From contig JAIXWX010000018.1 of NCBI GenBank assembly GCA_027491075.1, positions 1 to 34,810 on the forward strand: a stretch of DNA of 34,810 nucleotides. The letters run 5' to 3'. How positions within the stretch are numbered: the first letter of the stretch is position 1; every line of letters begins with the position of its first letter. This DNA comes from Flavobacteriales bacterium. GTDB lineage: Bacteria > Bacteroidota > Bacteroidia > Flavobacteriales_D > Sanyastnellaceae. The notes under the pieces are model-generated. The model saw nothing but the letters and a program-made list of their open reading frames with translations. It made no database searches and was not told the DNA's origin. Position numbers and translations under genes: made by a program. Below are positions 1 to 9,539 of the stretch, piece by piece.

Positions 1-371
<371 letters not shown>

Positions 372-403
372 TGTATAAAAACTCTATCAATATATCACCG
401 TTT

Positions 404-514
<111 letters not shown>

Positions 515-521
515 TTTAAAG

Positions 522-555
522 AACCCTCTCGTCTATGACGAGAGGGTTTTTTTTT
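522..555 (+). terminator. Intrinsic terminator of the rRNA operon
   Basis: An 11-bp perfect stem (522-532 with 538-548, core accctctcgt/acgagagggt) with a 5-nt loop is followed by an uninterrupted run of nine T (547-555). It sits 8 nt after the 5S gene and separates the rRNA operon from der. Confidence 0.95.
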
Positions 556-603
556 ACCCCTCCAATTCATAACGCATAACCGTATTTCGTTATCTTCAAC
601 CCC

Positions 604-1911
604 ATGAATTACACCGTAGCAATCGTCGGTCGACCTAATGTCGGAAAATCAACGCTCTTCAACCGCCTTACTGAATCCTCGGACGCTATCGTGGAACCAA
701 CCGCTGGCGTTACGCGTGATAGAAAATACGGTATCTCTTCCTGGGGAAACAAATCTTTCATTGTAATCGATACTGGCGGAGTGATTACTGACTCTGACGA
801 CCAATTCGAAAAAGATATCAATCAACAAGTTATGCTCGCCGTTGAAGAAGCTGACTTGATCCTTTTCGTCGTTGACGCTAGAGATGGTCTTACAGAATGG
901 GATCGCAATGCTGCTAAATTGCTCAGAAAAGCTAACAAGAAAATACTCCTAATTGCCAATAAAGTAGATACCAGTGATAAAGAATCTCTTGCCTCAGAAT
1001 TCTATGAACTTGGAATAGGTGAAGAAATAGTACCGATTTCTGCTAATAATGGCTACGGCACTGGTGAACTTCTGGATATTATGGTGCAAGATATTGAGGA
1101 GGATGAAGAGAATGAGGACTCGGAATTGCCGCGAATCGCAATCGTGGGGCGACCTAATGTAGGAAAATCAACGCTCATTAATACGCTACTGGGGGAAAAC
1201 CGAACCATCGTATCGGATGTGGCGGGAACTACAAGAGATTCGGTGGATACTGACTATAATGCCTTTGGAAAAAGCTTGATTCTTGTTGATACTGCGGGAC
1301 TTAAGAAAAGAAAAGCTCTGGAGAATGATATCGAATTCTATTCCAATATCCGTACGATAAAAGCAATTCGAGAAGCGGATGTCTGCATGCTTCTTATGGA
1401 TGCCACGGAAGGTGTTACTAAGCAAGACTTAACTATTTTCGGTGAAATCACTGAAGCCAATAAAGGTGTGGTGATTCTTGTAAACAAATGGGATTTATAT
1501 GAAAAAGACCACAAAAGTGTTCAGGTCTTTACAGAACTCATTAAGGAGAGGATCGCCCCGTTCACAGACGTTCCCATTTTCTTTACTTCGAATGTCACAA
1601 AGCAGAGGATATTGAAAGCACTGGAGAAAACAATCGAGGTGTATGAAAATAGATTACAGCGAATCTCCACTTCAAAACTAAATGATATAATGCTTCCTAT
1701 TATCAATGAAACACCTCCACCTATTGTGAAGGGAAAGGAGGTACGTATCAAGTTTGTCACGCAACTGCCAACTAAATCTCCCGCTATAGCCTTCTTTTGC
1801 AACACGCCTCAGAACGTGAAGGAGTCATACATTCGTTTTCTGGAAAATAAATTAAGAGAGAATTTCAATTTTTCTGGGATACCCGTTCGTTTGTATTTTA
1901 GACAAAAATAA
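604..1911 (+). CDS. der: Ribosome-assembly GTPase Der (EngA)
   Basis: Der is an essential cytoplasmic GTPase with two tandem G domains that helps late maturation of the 50S subunit. Both Walker A motifs are identical, GRPNVGKST at residues 9-17 and 182-190. The NKxD base-recognition motifs are NKVD (119-122) and NKWD (294-297). The C-terminal ~80 residues match the KH-like domain, ending in PVRLYFRQK. The length of 435 aa is typical. ATG 604 is the obvious start, because the first G domain begins within the first ten residues. It lies 48 nt after the rRNA terminator, so it needs its own promoter; no convincing TAnnTTTG box was found. The next gene starts 4 nt after its stop, suggesting cotranscription. 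Confidence 0.98.
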   Translation: MNYTVAIVGRPNVGKSTLFNRLTESSDAIVEPTAGVTRDRKYGISSWGNKSFIVIDTGGVITDSDDQFEKDINQQVMLAVEEADLILFVVDARDGLTEWDRNAAKLLRKANKKILLIANKVDTSDKESLASEFYELGIGEEIVPISANNGYGTGELLDIMVQDIEEDEENEDSELPRIAIVGRPNVGKSTLINTLLGENRTIVSDVAGTTRDSVDTDYNAFGKSLILVDTAGLKKRKALENDIEFYSNIRTIKAIREADVCMLLMDATEGVTKQDLTIFGEITEANKGVVILVNKWDLYEKDHKSVQVFTELIKERIAPFTDVPIFFTSNVTKQRILKALEKTIEVYENRLQRISTSKLNDIMLPIINETPPPIVKGKEVRIKFVTQLPTKSPAIAFFCNTPQNVKESYIRFLENKLRENFNFSGIPVRLYFRQK

Positions 1912-1915
1912 ATTC

Positions 1916-3313
1916 ATGGAAGTTCGTCGTTTCAGACGAAATAAACTTGTTGGGGTAGTTATCGCCTTCGGATTCGCCTGGATTTCTTGTCAGCACGATC
2001 CGCAGCGAGAACCATTCTTGCATGAGGATTACATTCAATCCGCATATTTTTCTGGAGGAACCACCACCGTCTTTGACGCATCTCCTAGCGCATTCACGAA
2101 GCCATTGAATAATTTGAGCCCAGAAAATCTTCAAAGATTTTTGCAAGGGGAGGCAATTTTTAATGGAGACTTCAACAATGTTGTAAATAGTCCTTTCTAT
2201 GGCCTAGGGCCTCAGTTTATTGAATCTTCTTGCGTGAACTGTCATGTTGGAAATGGCAGGGGAGCGCTGTCTTCTATTTCGCATCAAGGCTTGCTGCTGC
2301 GAATTAGTATGCAAGGAACTGACGGCTTTGGTGCACCTTTAGAAGTTCCTTTTTTTGGAACACAGCTACAAACAAACTCTATCAATAATTCACCCGCAGA
2401 GGGAGCTCTGGATGTTCTATGGGAATACCAACCCGTGGTTTTTCCTGACGGCTATAGTGTTGTACTCAAACAACCTTACTTCAGTATTTCAAATCCATAC
2501 CACCCGTTACCTGAATTTTACCTTAGAGGCGGAAGACATGCTGCACCAATTTTTGGATTAGGACTTCTAGAGGCAGTCCCTATTGCAACTCTGGAGAGTA
2601 TCGCCGATGAACCCGACCAGAATGAGGATGGTATTAGTGGTAAACTGAATTACGTTATGGACTTCCAGGTAAATGAATTGCGCCCTGGACTATTTGGTTG
2701 GAAGTCATCCAGTCCTGGTATACTTCAGCAAACGGCCGATGCGTTTCACCAAGACATGGGTATAACCTCACCGATTTTTCCACTCGAAAACTGTAACAAT
2801 CAATCCAATTGTCAAGGGGTTCAAGAAGGAATTGACATAGAAGGGGATTTGCTTAGCGATGTCGTTTTTTATTTAAGAACGTTGGCACCACCGGCAAGAA
2901 GAAACTTGGAGGATCCTTTGGTCCAGCTTGGTGGTCAACTTTTTGAAGAGTTGAAATGCGATAAATGCCATATTCCCGAACTTCAAACGGGTATTCATCC
3001 TATTGCTGAATTGTCTTTCCAAACCATCAGACCTTACACAGATATGCTCTTGCATGAATTAGGGCCTGGGCTTGGTGACGGTCGACCAGATTATCTGGCA
3101 GGAGCAAACGAATGGAGAACTCCGCCGCTCTGGGGTATTGGACTTACGAAAACGGTATTTCCAAACGCAGGCTTTCTTCATGATGGAAGGGCGGAAACCG
3201 TAGAGGAAGCCATTCTCTGGCATGAAGGAGAGGCCATTTTTTCAAAGCAGTCGTATTTGGAGTTGTCTTCTTCTCAAAGAGAAGCATTACTTCGCTTTTT
3301 AGAATCACTGTAA
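1916..3313 (+). CDS. Di-haem DUF1111-family lipoprotein (putative thiol oxidoreductase)
   Basis: Two CxxCH haem c attachment sites are visible: CVNCH at residues 106-110 and CDKCH at 348-352. The C-terminal part carries the conserved block TPPLWGIG, FLHDGRAET and WHEGEA, characteristic of the DUF1111/DHOR (di-haem oxidoreductase) family. The N-terminus is a signal peptide ending in a lipobox-like WISC (Cys about 25), so the protein is probably an envelope lipoprotein facing the periplasm or surface. Family members often sit beside imelysin-type iron-uptake genes or act as c-type electron-transfer proteins; no imelysin gene is visible here, so the substrate is unknown. It starts 4 nt after der and may be its operon partner. 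At 465 aa it is normal for the family. Confidence 0.88.
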   Translation: MEVRRFRRNKLVGVVIAFGFAWISCQHDPQREPFLHEDYIQSAYFSGGTTTVFDASPSAFTKPLNNLSPENLQRFLQGEAIFNGDFNNVVNSPFYGLGPQFIESSCVNCHVGNGRGALSSISHQGLLLRISMQGTDGFGAPLEVPFFGTQLQTNSINNSPAEGALDVLWEYQPVVFPDGYSVVLKQPYFSISNPYHPLPEFYLRGGRHAAPIFGLGLLEAVPIATLESIADEPDQNEDGISGKLNYVMDFQVNELRPGLFGWKSSSPGILQQTADAFHQDMGITSPIFPLENCNNQSNCQGVQEGIDIEGDLLSDVVFYLRTLAPPARRNLEDPLVQLGGQLFEELKCDKCHIPELQTGIHPIAELSFQTIRPYTDMLLHELGPGLGDGRPDYLAGANEWRTPPLWGIGLTKTVFPNAGFLHDGRAETVEEAILWHEGEAIFSKQSYLELSSSQREALLRFLESL

Positions 3314-3430
3314 TTTTTTTCTCATCATTTCGCCTGGAGTTACTCCCTCCACTTTTTTAAAGATTCGAATGAAGTAGTTCGGATCAGCAAAACCACTGGC
3401 GTAACAGACTAGGGTAATTCTAAGCCACAA
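3305..3430 (-). pseudogene. Remnant of an AraC-family regulator (C-terminal HTH fragment)
   Basis: Read on the minus strand, about 40 codons before a TGA at 3307-3305 translate to a typical second helix-turn-helix of AraC/XylS regulators, including CYASGFADPNYFIRIFKK followed by VEGVTPGEM. This matches the family consensus (A.xxGFxdxxYFxRxFKkxxGxTPxxyR). No start codon, first HTH or sensor domain lies upstream; an A/T-rich stretch and the terminator of the neighbouring gene lie there instead. The fragment overlaps the last codons of the di-haem gene by 9 nt. It is therefore the 3' stump of a deleted gene rather than a functional one. The 5' edge is where the similarity fades and is approximate. 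Confidence 0.75.
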
Positions 3431-3440
3431 AAAATAATCA

Positions 3441-3474
3441 AAAAAAAACGGCGGTCCCTAGAAACCGCCGTTTT
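3441..3474 (-). terminator. Terminator of the NIDO/T9SS gene
   Basis: The hairpin arms aaaacggcggt (3445-3455) and accgccgtttt (3464-3474) flank an 8-nt loop. On the minus strand the stem runs into eight T residues, and it lies 20 nt beyond the stop of the minus-strand gene ending at 3494. On the plus strand it is followed only by ttttc, so it may work weakly in both directions. Confidence 0.85.
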
Positions 3475-3493
3475 CATTAATCCTAAAAGAATA

Positions 3494-4789
3494 TTATTTA
3501 GCTATTCTGCCGCTGATCATTTGTCCGTTGACGCGAATAGTATAAACGTAGACACCTGAAGGCATCACGTTCATATTCACACCTTGCACCCAACGATCTG
3601 TTTGCATGATGTTTTGACCATTACTGTTATACAGAATGAATTGATCAACTTTCTTATCATCAAGTCCTTTGAATTGAAGAATGCCAGCGCTTAGATAACC
3701 TACTACATCAGATACTTCAGATTGTTTTACATTCACAGAGGTCGCATTGATTTCAACAGTGTATTCGAATGTTGAGGTCAAAGAAGGAACACCGTTATCG
3801 GTAACATGAATGTAGAATGTATAAATGCCATTCGGGGTTGAAGGAGAGATGACGATTGGGTATGAGAAATTATTCAAATCGCGTTCAGTAGCACCCCATC
3901 TGTCCTCTGCTAAAATACCATCGATCATTACCATTCCTACAATGCTATCGTTGGGATTGAAATAGCCAGAACTATCTACAAATTCGTATTCTAAGTCTTG
4001 TTCGATATCATCGAAGAAATAGAACATCAAGGTATCACCAGCTCCTCCGAAAATGGTATCACAGTAGTTGGATACATTGATAGGGAATTGGTTGGTGTTT
4101 ACGTTATTCGTAGAAAAAGTGATATTTGAATAATCTAGAAAGTCTACGTCATCGGGGTTTGCGTATGGACCGTCATAGGCTACTGCATTTTCGTTGAAAC
4201 GACCAATTTGAAGCGCATTTGATCCATCGCCAGCATTCGCACCCACTGTTGCTGCAGCTCCAGTAGACCATTGCATGTCTCCATAACAGAAACTTATATT
4301 GTGCCCGCTTGGAGTTAAGTCGCTCGTTCCGTCAGAAATGATGATTTGAAAATCATTGAGCTGATCGAATGACATTGGGAAGTAACCTACATTGTTGTAG
4401 CGAACCACCATCGCATTATCAGTCATTTTATAGTAAACTAAACCGCTTCCTGCTCCGCGAGTATCTACGTCAGCCCAGTAAGCAGAGATCATTGGGAACT
4501 GATTGATAGGGAAGCCGCTTGCATTGAATGTAAAGTATCCATTTCCGAAAGAAATGTTACCGTTGTTATTAATGAAAAGGGAATCATACGAGGTGCCATA
4601 CAAATTGAAATCAAATGGAATAGCAATTTCCTCTGTAAAGCCATCATCGTTTCTGTAATCCGGCGCCGTACCATTCGCAAATGGGACAACACTAAACGTT
4701 TCGTCAATAGCGAGCATGCAATTGCAATCTTGGGCAATTAAGCCTGCAGATAAAATACCCGCGCAAAACGTGAGTAGAATTTTTTTCAT
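3494..4789 (-). CDS. Secreted NIDO-like protein with T9SS C-terminal sorting domain
   Basis: The start is set at ATG 4789. The frame stays open 14 codons further upstream, but only 4789 gives a proper signal peptide (MKKILLTFCAGILSAGLIAQ, then DCNC). The N-terminal half resembles the NIDO extracellular domain: INNNGNISFGNG followed by MISAYWADVDTRGAGSGLVYY. A cadherin-like Ig segment follows (YTFYIHVTDNGVPSLTSTF). The last ~80 residues look like a type IX secretion sorting domain: FILYNSNGQNI, MPSGVYVYTIRVNGQ and a basic end. The protein is expected to be exported through the outer membrane and retained on the surface or released. The ligand is unknown. It stands alone between a terminator and a divergent rluF gene. 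Confidence 0.8.
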   Translation of the reverse strand: MKKILLTFCAGILSAGLIAQDCNCMLAIDETFSVVPFANGTAPDYRNDDGFTEEIAIPFDFNLYGTSYDSLFINNNGNISFGNGYFTFNASGFPINQFPMISAYWADVDTRGAGSGLVYYKMTDNAMVVRYNNVGYFPMSFDQLNDFQIIISDGTSDLTPSGHNISFCYGDMQWSTGAAATVGANAGDGSNALQIGRFNENAVAYDGPYANPDDVDFLDYSNITFSTNNVNTNQFPINVSNYCDTIFGGAGDTLMFYFFDDIEQDLEYEFVDSSGYFNPNDSIVGMVMIDGILAEDRWGATERDLNNFSYPIVISPSTPNGIYTFYIHVTDNGVPSLTSTFEYTVEINATSVNVKQSEVSDVVGYLSAGILQFKGLDDKKVDQFILYNSNGQNIMQTDRWVQGVNMNVMPSGVYVYTIRVNGQMISGRIAK

Positions 4790-4955
4790 AGTAAAGTTTG
4801 ATTTTTGGTTATAGTGGACAATAATAGCCAAAATATTTACACATCAGGGAATTAGACAAATGAAATTGGTTGCATGGCTGGGCTTAAAAAAAGACTTTTT
4901 TTTATTCTTAGAATGTGCAAATCCCTTTCAATCGGTTTTGTACTGCTTGTTCAAT

Positions 4956-4963
4956 TAGATTTG
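4956..4963 (+). promoter_or_regulatory. Putative -7 box of the rluF-like gene
   Basis: TAGATTTG fits the Bacteroidota -7 consensus TAnnTTTG and lies 29 nt before ATG 4993. A TTTG at 4937-4940 could be the -33 element, but its spacing (15 nt) is shorter than usual. Confidence 0.45.
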
Positions 4964-4992
4964 TATGAAGTTATTCTAAAATCTCCTTGAGT

Positions 4993-5853
4993 ATGCGTCT
5001 GAATAAATTTATTGCTGATAGTGGATATTGCTCTCGAAGGGAGGCAGATCGATACATTGAACAAGGTCGGGTGTTGGTAAACGGACGAAAGGCAGCCGTT
5101 GGTGATCAATTCAAGGAAGGGGATGAGATTAAAGTGAATGGCGTGATCTTAGAAGGACGTTCGAGTGATATTGTATTGGCATTCAATAAACCTGTTGGGA
5201 TTACATCCACCACAGATCCCTTGGACAAAACAAATATTATCGATTATGTGAATTACAGCGAGCGGATTTTTCCCATTGGAAGATTGGATAAGGATAGTCA
5301 AGGCTTGATTTTTCTAACGAATAATGGTGACCTGGTCAATAAAATTCTTCGCGCGGGAAATTCGCATGAGAAAGAGTATGTGGTTACGGTAGATAAACCC
5401 ATTACAGAAGACTTTGTAAAGAAAATGAGTGAAGGGATTCCCATTTTGGGCCAGATGACGAAAAAGTGTAAAGTCAAACAAGAGTCCCATCAGGTATTTA
5501 GAATTACGCTGATTCAAGGATTGAACAGGCAGATAAGAAGGATGACGGAATATTTAGGCTATAACGTCACAAAATTGGAGCGAGTTAGAATCATGCACGT
5601 GGATTTAAAAGGCATTCCACTGGGAGAATGGCGCGAATTGGATGAGGTGGAAATGACCAAGTTGAATAAGATGATCGAGAAAAGTAGAGGAGAGGCTAAA
5701 AAGAAGAGTAGCTCTGAGGCACCTTCCAGCTCCTCTTCAAAGTCAAGCTCCCATTCGAAACCAACGTCCAAACCAAAGCCGAAACCAAGGCACAAACCGA
5801 AGCCCAGTGTAAGCTCTTTTTCTAAAAATAGAAAGGACAAAAGGCGCAGGTGA
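4993..5853 (+). CDS. rluF: 23S rRNA pseudouridine synthase, RluF/RsuA family
   Basis: The enzyme converts a uridine in rRNA to pseudouridine; RluF of E. coli modifies 23S U2604. An N-terminal S4 RNA-binding domain ([20 protein letters not shown]) precedes the catalytic core with [10 protein letters not shown], where Asp99 is the predicted nucleophile. The motifs EKEYVVTV and [10 protein letters not shown], followed by [13 protein letters not shown], favour RluF over RluB/RsuA. ATG 4993 is preferred to the in-frame TTG two codons upstream. Residues from about 230 to the end form a Ser/Lys/Pro-rich, strongly basic, low-complexity tail, probably a flexible RNA-contacting extension. The exact target uridine is inferred from family similarity. 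Confidence 0.88.
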   Translation: MRLNKFIADSGYCSRREADRYIEQGRVLVNGRKAAVGDQFKEGDEIKVNGVILEGRSSDIVLAFNKPVGITSTTDPLDKTNIIDYVNYSERIFPIGRLDKDSQGLIFLTNNGDLVNKILRAGNSHEKEYVVTVDKPITEDFVKKMSEGIPILGQMTKKCKVKQESHQVFRITLIQGLNRQIRRMTEYLGYNVTKLERVRIMHVDLKGIPLGEWRELDEVEMTKLNKMIEKSRGEAKKKSSSEAPSSSSSKSSSHSKPTSKPKPKPRHKPKPSVSSFSKNRKDKRRR

Positions 5854-5907
5854 GATCAGCGCGCCTTTTGAATGCTTCTATTTCTTTCAATAATTTTCTT
5901 TTGAATC

Positions 5908-6861
5908 CTAAAACACCGCCTTCGCGATTTCGGCGGTGGATTTGGCTTTTCCCATGGTGTAATAATGTAACACAGGAACACCTGCGTCTTTTAATTCCTT
6001 GGATTGCTTGATACACCATTGTACTCCGACCTCACGCACCTCTGCATCGCTCTTGGCTTTCTCCACCATTTCTACTAATTCATCGGGCATATCGATGTGA
6101 AAATGATGGGGGATGACGCTCAACTGTGACTTGGAGGTCAAGGGCTTCAACCCTGGAATAATGGGCACGTCAATTCCAATGGCTTTGCATTTCTCTACAA
6201 AAGAGAAAAACTTAGCATTGTCATAAAACATCTGCGTAACGATGTACTCGGCACCGGCATCTACTTTCGCCTTCAAGTATTTTAAATCGGTGTTCAAATT
6301 GGGCGCTTCAAAGTGCTTTTCTGGATATCCGGCAACACCAATACAAAAGTTTGTTTTTTGAACGTCTTTTAAATCTGGATCTAAGTACTTTCCTTGGTTC
6401 ATCAATACCACTTGTTCTACCAATTCGGACGCATAGGCATGTCCTTCTGATTCTGGTTTGAAGCGGCCTTCACTTTTAATCGGGTCTCCACGCAAGACCA
6501 ACACATTGTCGATGCCTACAAAATTGAGATCGATTAAGGCATCTTCAGTATCTTGACGAGAGAAGCCGCCGCAAATAATATGTGGTACGGTATCTACGCG
6601 ATATCGGTTGGTTACAGCAGCACAGATTCCAACTGTGCCAGGCCTTTTCTTAACGACATGTTTTTCCAAAAGTCCATTTCCCGCATCGCGAAAAACATAT
6701 TCTTCTCGATGGTAGGTAACATCTACAAATGCGGGTTCGAAGGCCATCAGTTTATCCATGGTTTCAAAAATGGAGCTGATGTTTTGTCCTTTAAGTGGGG
6801 GAAGAATCTCTATGCTAAAGAGTGTTTTCTTGGCTTGATGTATATGATCTATTACTTTCAT
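5908..6861 (-). CDS. metF: 5,10-methylenetetrahydrofolate reductase
   Basis: MetF uses FAD and NADH to reduce methylene-THF to methyl-THF, the methyl donor for methionine synthase. Seen in the 317-aa protein are the N-terminal FSIEILPP, matching the family's SxEfFPP with its catalytic Glu; DVTYHREE; VLRGDPIKSEG; and EYIVTQMFYDNAKFF, a strong MetF signature. ATG 6861 lies 4 nt after the metH stop (6866), so the gene is translated from the same transcript as the split metH and falls under the SAM riboswitch upstream. It is the last gene of the operon, and a hairpin overlaps its stop codon. Confidence 0.95.
   Translation of the reverse strand: MKVIDHIHQAKKTLFSIEILPPLKGQNISSIFETMDKLMAFEPAFVDVTYHREEYVFRDAGNGLLEKHVVKKRPGTVGICAAVTNRYRVDTVPHIICGGFSRQDTEDALIDLNFVGIDNVLVLRGDPIKSEGRFKPESEGHAYASELVEQVVLMNQGKYLDPDLKDVQKTNFCIGVAGYPEKHFEAPNLNTDLKYLKAKVDAGAEYIVTQMFYDNAKFFSFVEKCKAIGIDVPIIPGLKPLTSKSQLSVIPHHFHIDMPDELVEMVEKAKSDAEVREVGVQWCIKQSKELKDAGVPVLHYYTMGKAKSTAEIAKAVF
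5910..5938 (-). terminator. Candidate terminator overlapping the metF stop
   Basis: On the minus strand the last metF codons form a 7-bp GC-rich stem, CACCGCC (5938-5932) with GGCGGTG (5920-5914), with an 11-nt loop, followed by TTTT that runs into the TAG stop. The T-tract is short, so strength is uncertain. It is the only hairpin seen between metF and the convergent rluF gene. Confidence 0.5.
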
Positions 6862-6865
6862 GGTT

Positions 6866-9538
6866 CTATAATATGTTTGGAGAAAGCCAACGTTGGGCTT
6901 CTTCTATGGTAATATCTTTCCGGCGTGCGTAATCGGTTACTTGATCTTCTGCAATTTTTCCTAAGCCAAAATACTTGGATTGTGGATGTGCGAAATAATA
7001 TCCACTGACGCTGGCCGCGGGATACATGGCCAATGATTCAGTGAGAATTATTCCTGTATTTTCTTCTACTTCGAGAAGTTTCCAAATAGTTTTCTTTTCT
7101 AAGTGATCAGGACAAGCAGGGTATCCAGGAGCAGGACGAATTCCTACGTATTCTTCATTGATGAGTTGATCGTTGCTGAGATGCTCTGTTGGTTGATAAC
7201 CCCAAAAATCCGTTCTCACCAAGTAATGCAGATACTCTGCCGCTGCCTCTGCAAGTCGGTCGGCCAATGCTTTTGCTAGAATGCTACTGTAGTCGTCATG
7301 ATTTTTTTCGAAAGGTTGAATGTACTCTTCTAGACCAAATCCTGCACTGACGGCGAAACAACCAATATGATCACCCATGCCTTTTGGCGCAATGAAATCA
7401 CTTAATGCAAAGTTGGGTTGACCAGTAGTTTTGGACGTTTGCTGTCGCAGCGTTCGGAAAATTTCATTTTTCTCAGGAAGAACTATGTCATCTTCTTCAT
7501 TGCTGTATGCTTCGAAAATACCCCACACTGCTTTGATTTTAAACGCATGTTTGTCTAGAATATCATTCAACATACGTTGTGCATCCTCAAACAATTGTGT
7601 AGCTTGTTCACCCACTACTTCATCTTTCAGAATAGCAGGGAATTTTCCATGCAATTCCCAGGTTTGAAAGAACGGAGTCCAATCGATGTATTCCGCAACT
7701 TTTCTTGGATCCAGTTCTAGCGCATGTGTTCCTTTTTTCTTTGGTGCGATAAGGTGATGGCTAGAAAAGTCGGCTTTGAATTTATTTTCTCTTGCATCAC
7801 TTAGTTTTCTAAGTGCTTTTTGTTGGTGATGCTTTTCGTAATTCTCACGAACTCCTTGGTATTCCTTTTTTATCTCTTGGAAAAATTTTTCTCGATCAAG
7901 TTCATTTTCGCTAATGAGCTGACTCATCACTGGAACAGCCCTGGATGCGTCAAGCACGTGCACAACGGTGTTGGAGTAGGCAGGTGCTATTTTCACCGCC
8001 GTATGAACTCTTGAAGTAGTAGCACCTCCAATCAATAGTGGAAGCTTCATGTTTCGGCGTTCCATCTCTTTTGCCACATAGATCATTTCATCTAGTGAGG
8101 GAGTGATCAATCCGCTCAAACCGATGGCATCTACATTTTCAGCAATAGCTGCTTCAAGGATTTTCTCCGTAGAAACCATCACTCCCAGGTCAATGATTTT
8201 GTAATTGTTGCAAGCAAGTACAACACCTACAATATTTTTTCCGATATCGTGAACATCTCCCTTGACCGTTGCTAGAAGTATTTTTCCCGCTCCTTTTGAG
8301 TTTTCCTTTTCTCCCGCAGCTTCTGATTCTGCGAGTAGATATGGTTCTAAAACGGCCACTGCTTTTTTCATTACTCTAGCGCTCTTCACTACTTGTGGCA
8401 AGAACATTTTTCCCGCACCGAATAAGTCTCCCACTATGTTCATTCCCGCCATCAAAGGTCCTTCAATGACATGAATGGGACGACCATATTTTAATCGAGC
8501 TTCTTCGGTATCTTCTTCTACAAAATCTAAAATCCCTTTTACTAAAGCATGCTCGAGACGCTTTTCTATGGTGTCACTTCTCCACGCAAGATCCTCTACT
8601 CTTTCTTTTCCCTTGATGGATTTGTTGGCGTCTGCATAAGCGAGCAAACGTTCGGTTGCATCGTCTTTTCTGTTGAGAAGTACGTCTTCAACGAGCTCCA
8701 ATAGTTCTTTTGGAATTTCATCATACACTTCTAATTGAGAAGGATTGACGATGCCCATGTCCATTCCATGGCGAATTCCATGATAGAGAAATGCACTATG
8801 CATAGCTTCTCTAACCTTATTGTTTCCCCTAAATGAGAATGAGACGTTGGATACACCCCCACTTACAAGCGCTCCCGGAAGATTTTCTTTAATCCATTTG
8901 GTAGCATGGAAGAAATCCAGCGCATTGTTCTTATGCTCTTCCATCCCCGTGCCCACAGGAAAAATATTTGGATCGAAAATGATGTCGTTCGGATGAAAAC
9001 GAACTTTGTCTACTAGAATTCGGTATGCTCTTTCACATATTTCTATTCTTCTTTCATAGCTGTCTGCTTGACCATTTTCATCGAAGGCCATTACGATTAC
9101 AGCTGCCCCGTATCTCTTTACCTTTTTAGCCTTTAAAATAAAATCTTCTTCACCTTCCTTTAAAGATATGGAGTTTACTATGGATTTTCCTTGAACACAC
9201 TTTAATCCCGCCTCTATGATTTCCCATTTCGAGGAGTCGATCATAATAGGTACTCTTGCGATATCGGGTTCGGAGGCGATGAGGTTTAAGAATCTTGTCA
9301 TCGCAGCAGCTCCGTCTATCATGGCCTCATCCATATTGACGTCGATGATCTGAGCACCGCCCTCAACTTGTTCTCTCGCGATAGTAAGTGCTTCATCGAA
9401 GTTTTGATTTTTAATAAGATCCAAAAACTTTTTAGATCCCGTTACGTTGGTCCGTTCCCCGACGTTAATAAAATTGGAGTCGCTTCTGGCAATAAGCCCT
9501 TCCAGTCCGCTTAGTTTAATTTTGAATTCCGTTTGCAT
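6866..9538 (-). CDS. metH: Methionine synthase, folate/cobalamin/activation part (split MetH, C-terminal gene)
   Basis: This gene encodes the pterin-binding, cobalamin-cap, B12-binding and AdoMet reactivation modules of cobalamin-dependent methionine synthase. [15 protein letters not shown] opens the folate domain. GDVHDIGKN carries the cobalamin-ligating His at residue 430 and is followed by the Rossmann B12 fold ([13 protein letters not shown]). The C-terminal activation domain shows [15 protein letters not shown] 9538 is chosen: it lies 1 nt after the TGA of the upstream gene and starts [14 protein letters not shown], while an ATG at 9565 would add nine residues inside the other gene. From 9538 the protein has 890 aa; with the 337 aa of its partner the sum is 1227 aa, the size of undivided E. 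coli MetH. Zinc/homocysteine residues are absent here and supplied by the partner. Confidence 0.95.
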   Translation of the reverse strand: MQTEFKIKLSGLEGLIARSDSNFINVGERTNVTGSKKFLDLIKNQNFDEALTIAREQVEGGAQIIDVNMDEAMIDGAAAMTRFLNLIASEPDIARVPIMIDSSKWEIIEAGLKCVQGKSIVNSISLKEGEEDFILKAKKVKRYGAAVIVMAFDENGQADSYERRIEICERAYRILVDKVRFHPNDIIFDPNIFPVGTGMEEHKNNALDFFHATKWIKENLPGALVSGGVSNVSFSFRGNNKVREAMHSAFLYHGIRHGMDMGIVNPSQLEVYDEIPKELLELVEDVLLNRKDDATERLLAYADANKSIKGKERVEDLAWRSDTIEKRLEHALVKGILDFVEEDTEEARLKYGRPIHVIEGPLMAGMNIVGDLFGAGKMFLPQVVKSARVMKKAVAVLEPYLLAESEAAGEKENSKGAGKILLATVKGDVHDIGKNIVGVVLACNNYKIIDLGVMVSTEKILEAAIAENVDAIGLSGLITPSLDEMIYVAKEMERRNMKLPLLIGGATTSRVHTAVKIAPAYSNTVVHVLDASRAVPVMSQLISENELDREKFFQEIKKEYQGVRENYEKHHQQKALRKLSDARENKFKADFSSHHLIAPKKKGTHALELDPRKVAEYIDWTPFFQTWELHGKFPAILKDEVVGEQATQLFEDAQRMLNDILDKHAFKIKAVWGIFEAYSNEEDDIVLPEKNEIFRTLRQQTSKTTGQPNFALSDFIAPKGMGDHIGCFAVSAGFGLEEYIQPFEKNHDDYSSILAKALADRLAEAAAEYLHYLVRTDFWGYQPTEHLSNDQLINEEYVGIRPAPGYPACPDHLEKKTIWKLLEVEENTGIILTESLAMYPAASVSGYYFAHPQSKYFGLGKIAEDQVTDYARRKDITIEEAQRWLSPNIL

Positions 9539-9539
9539 A

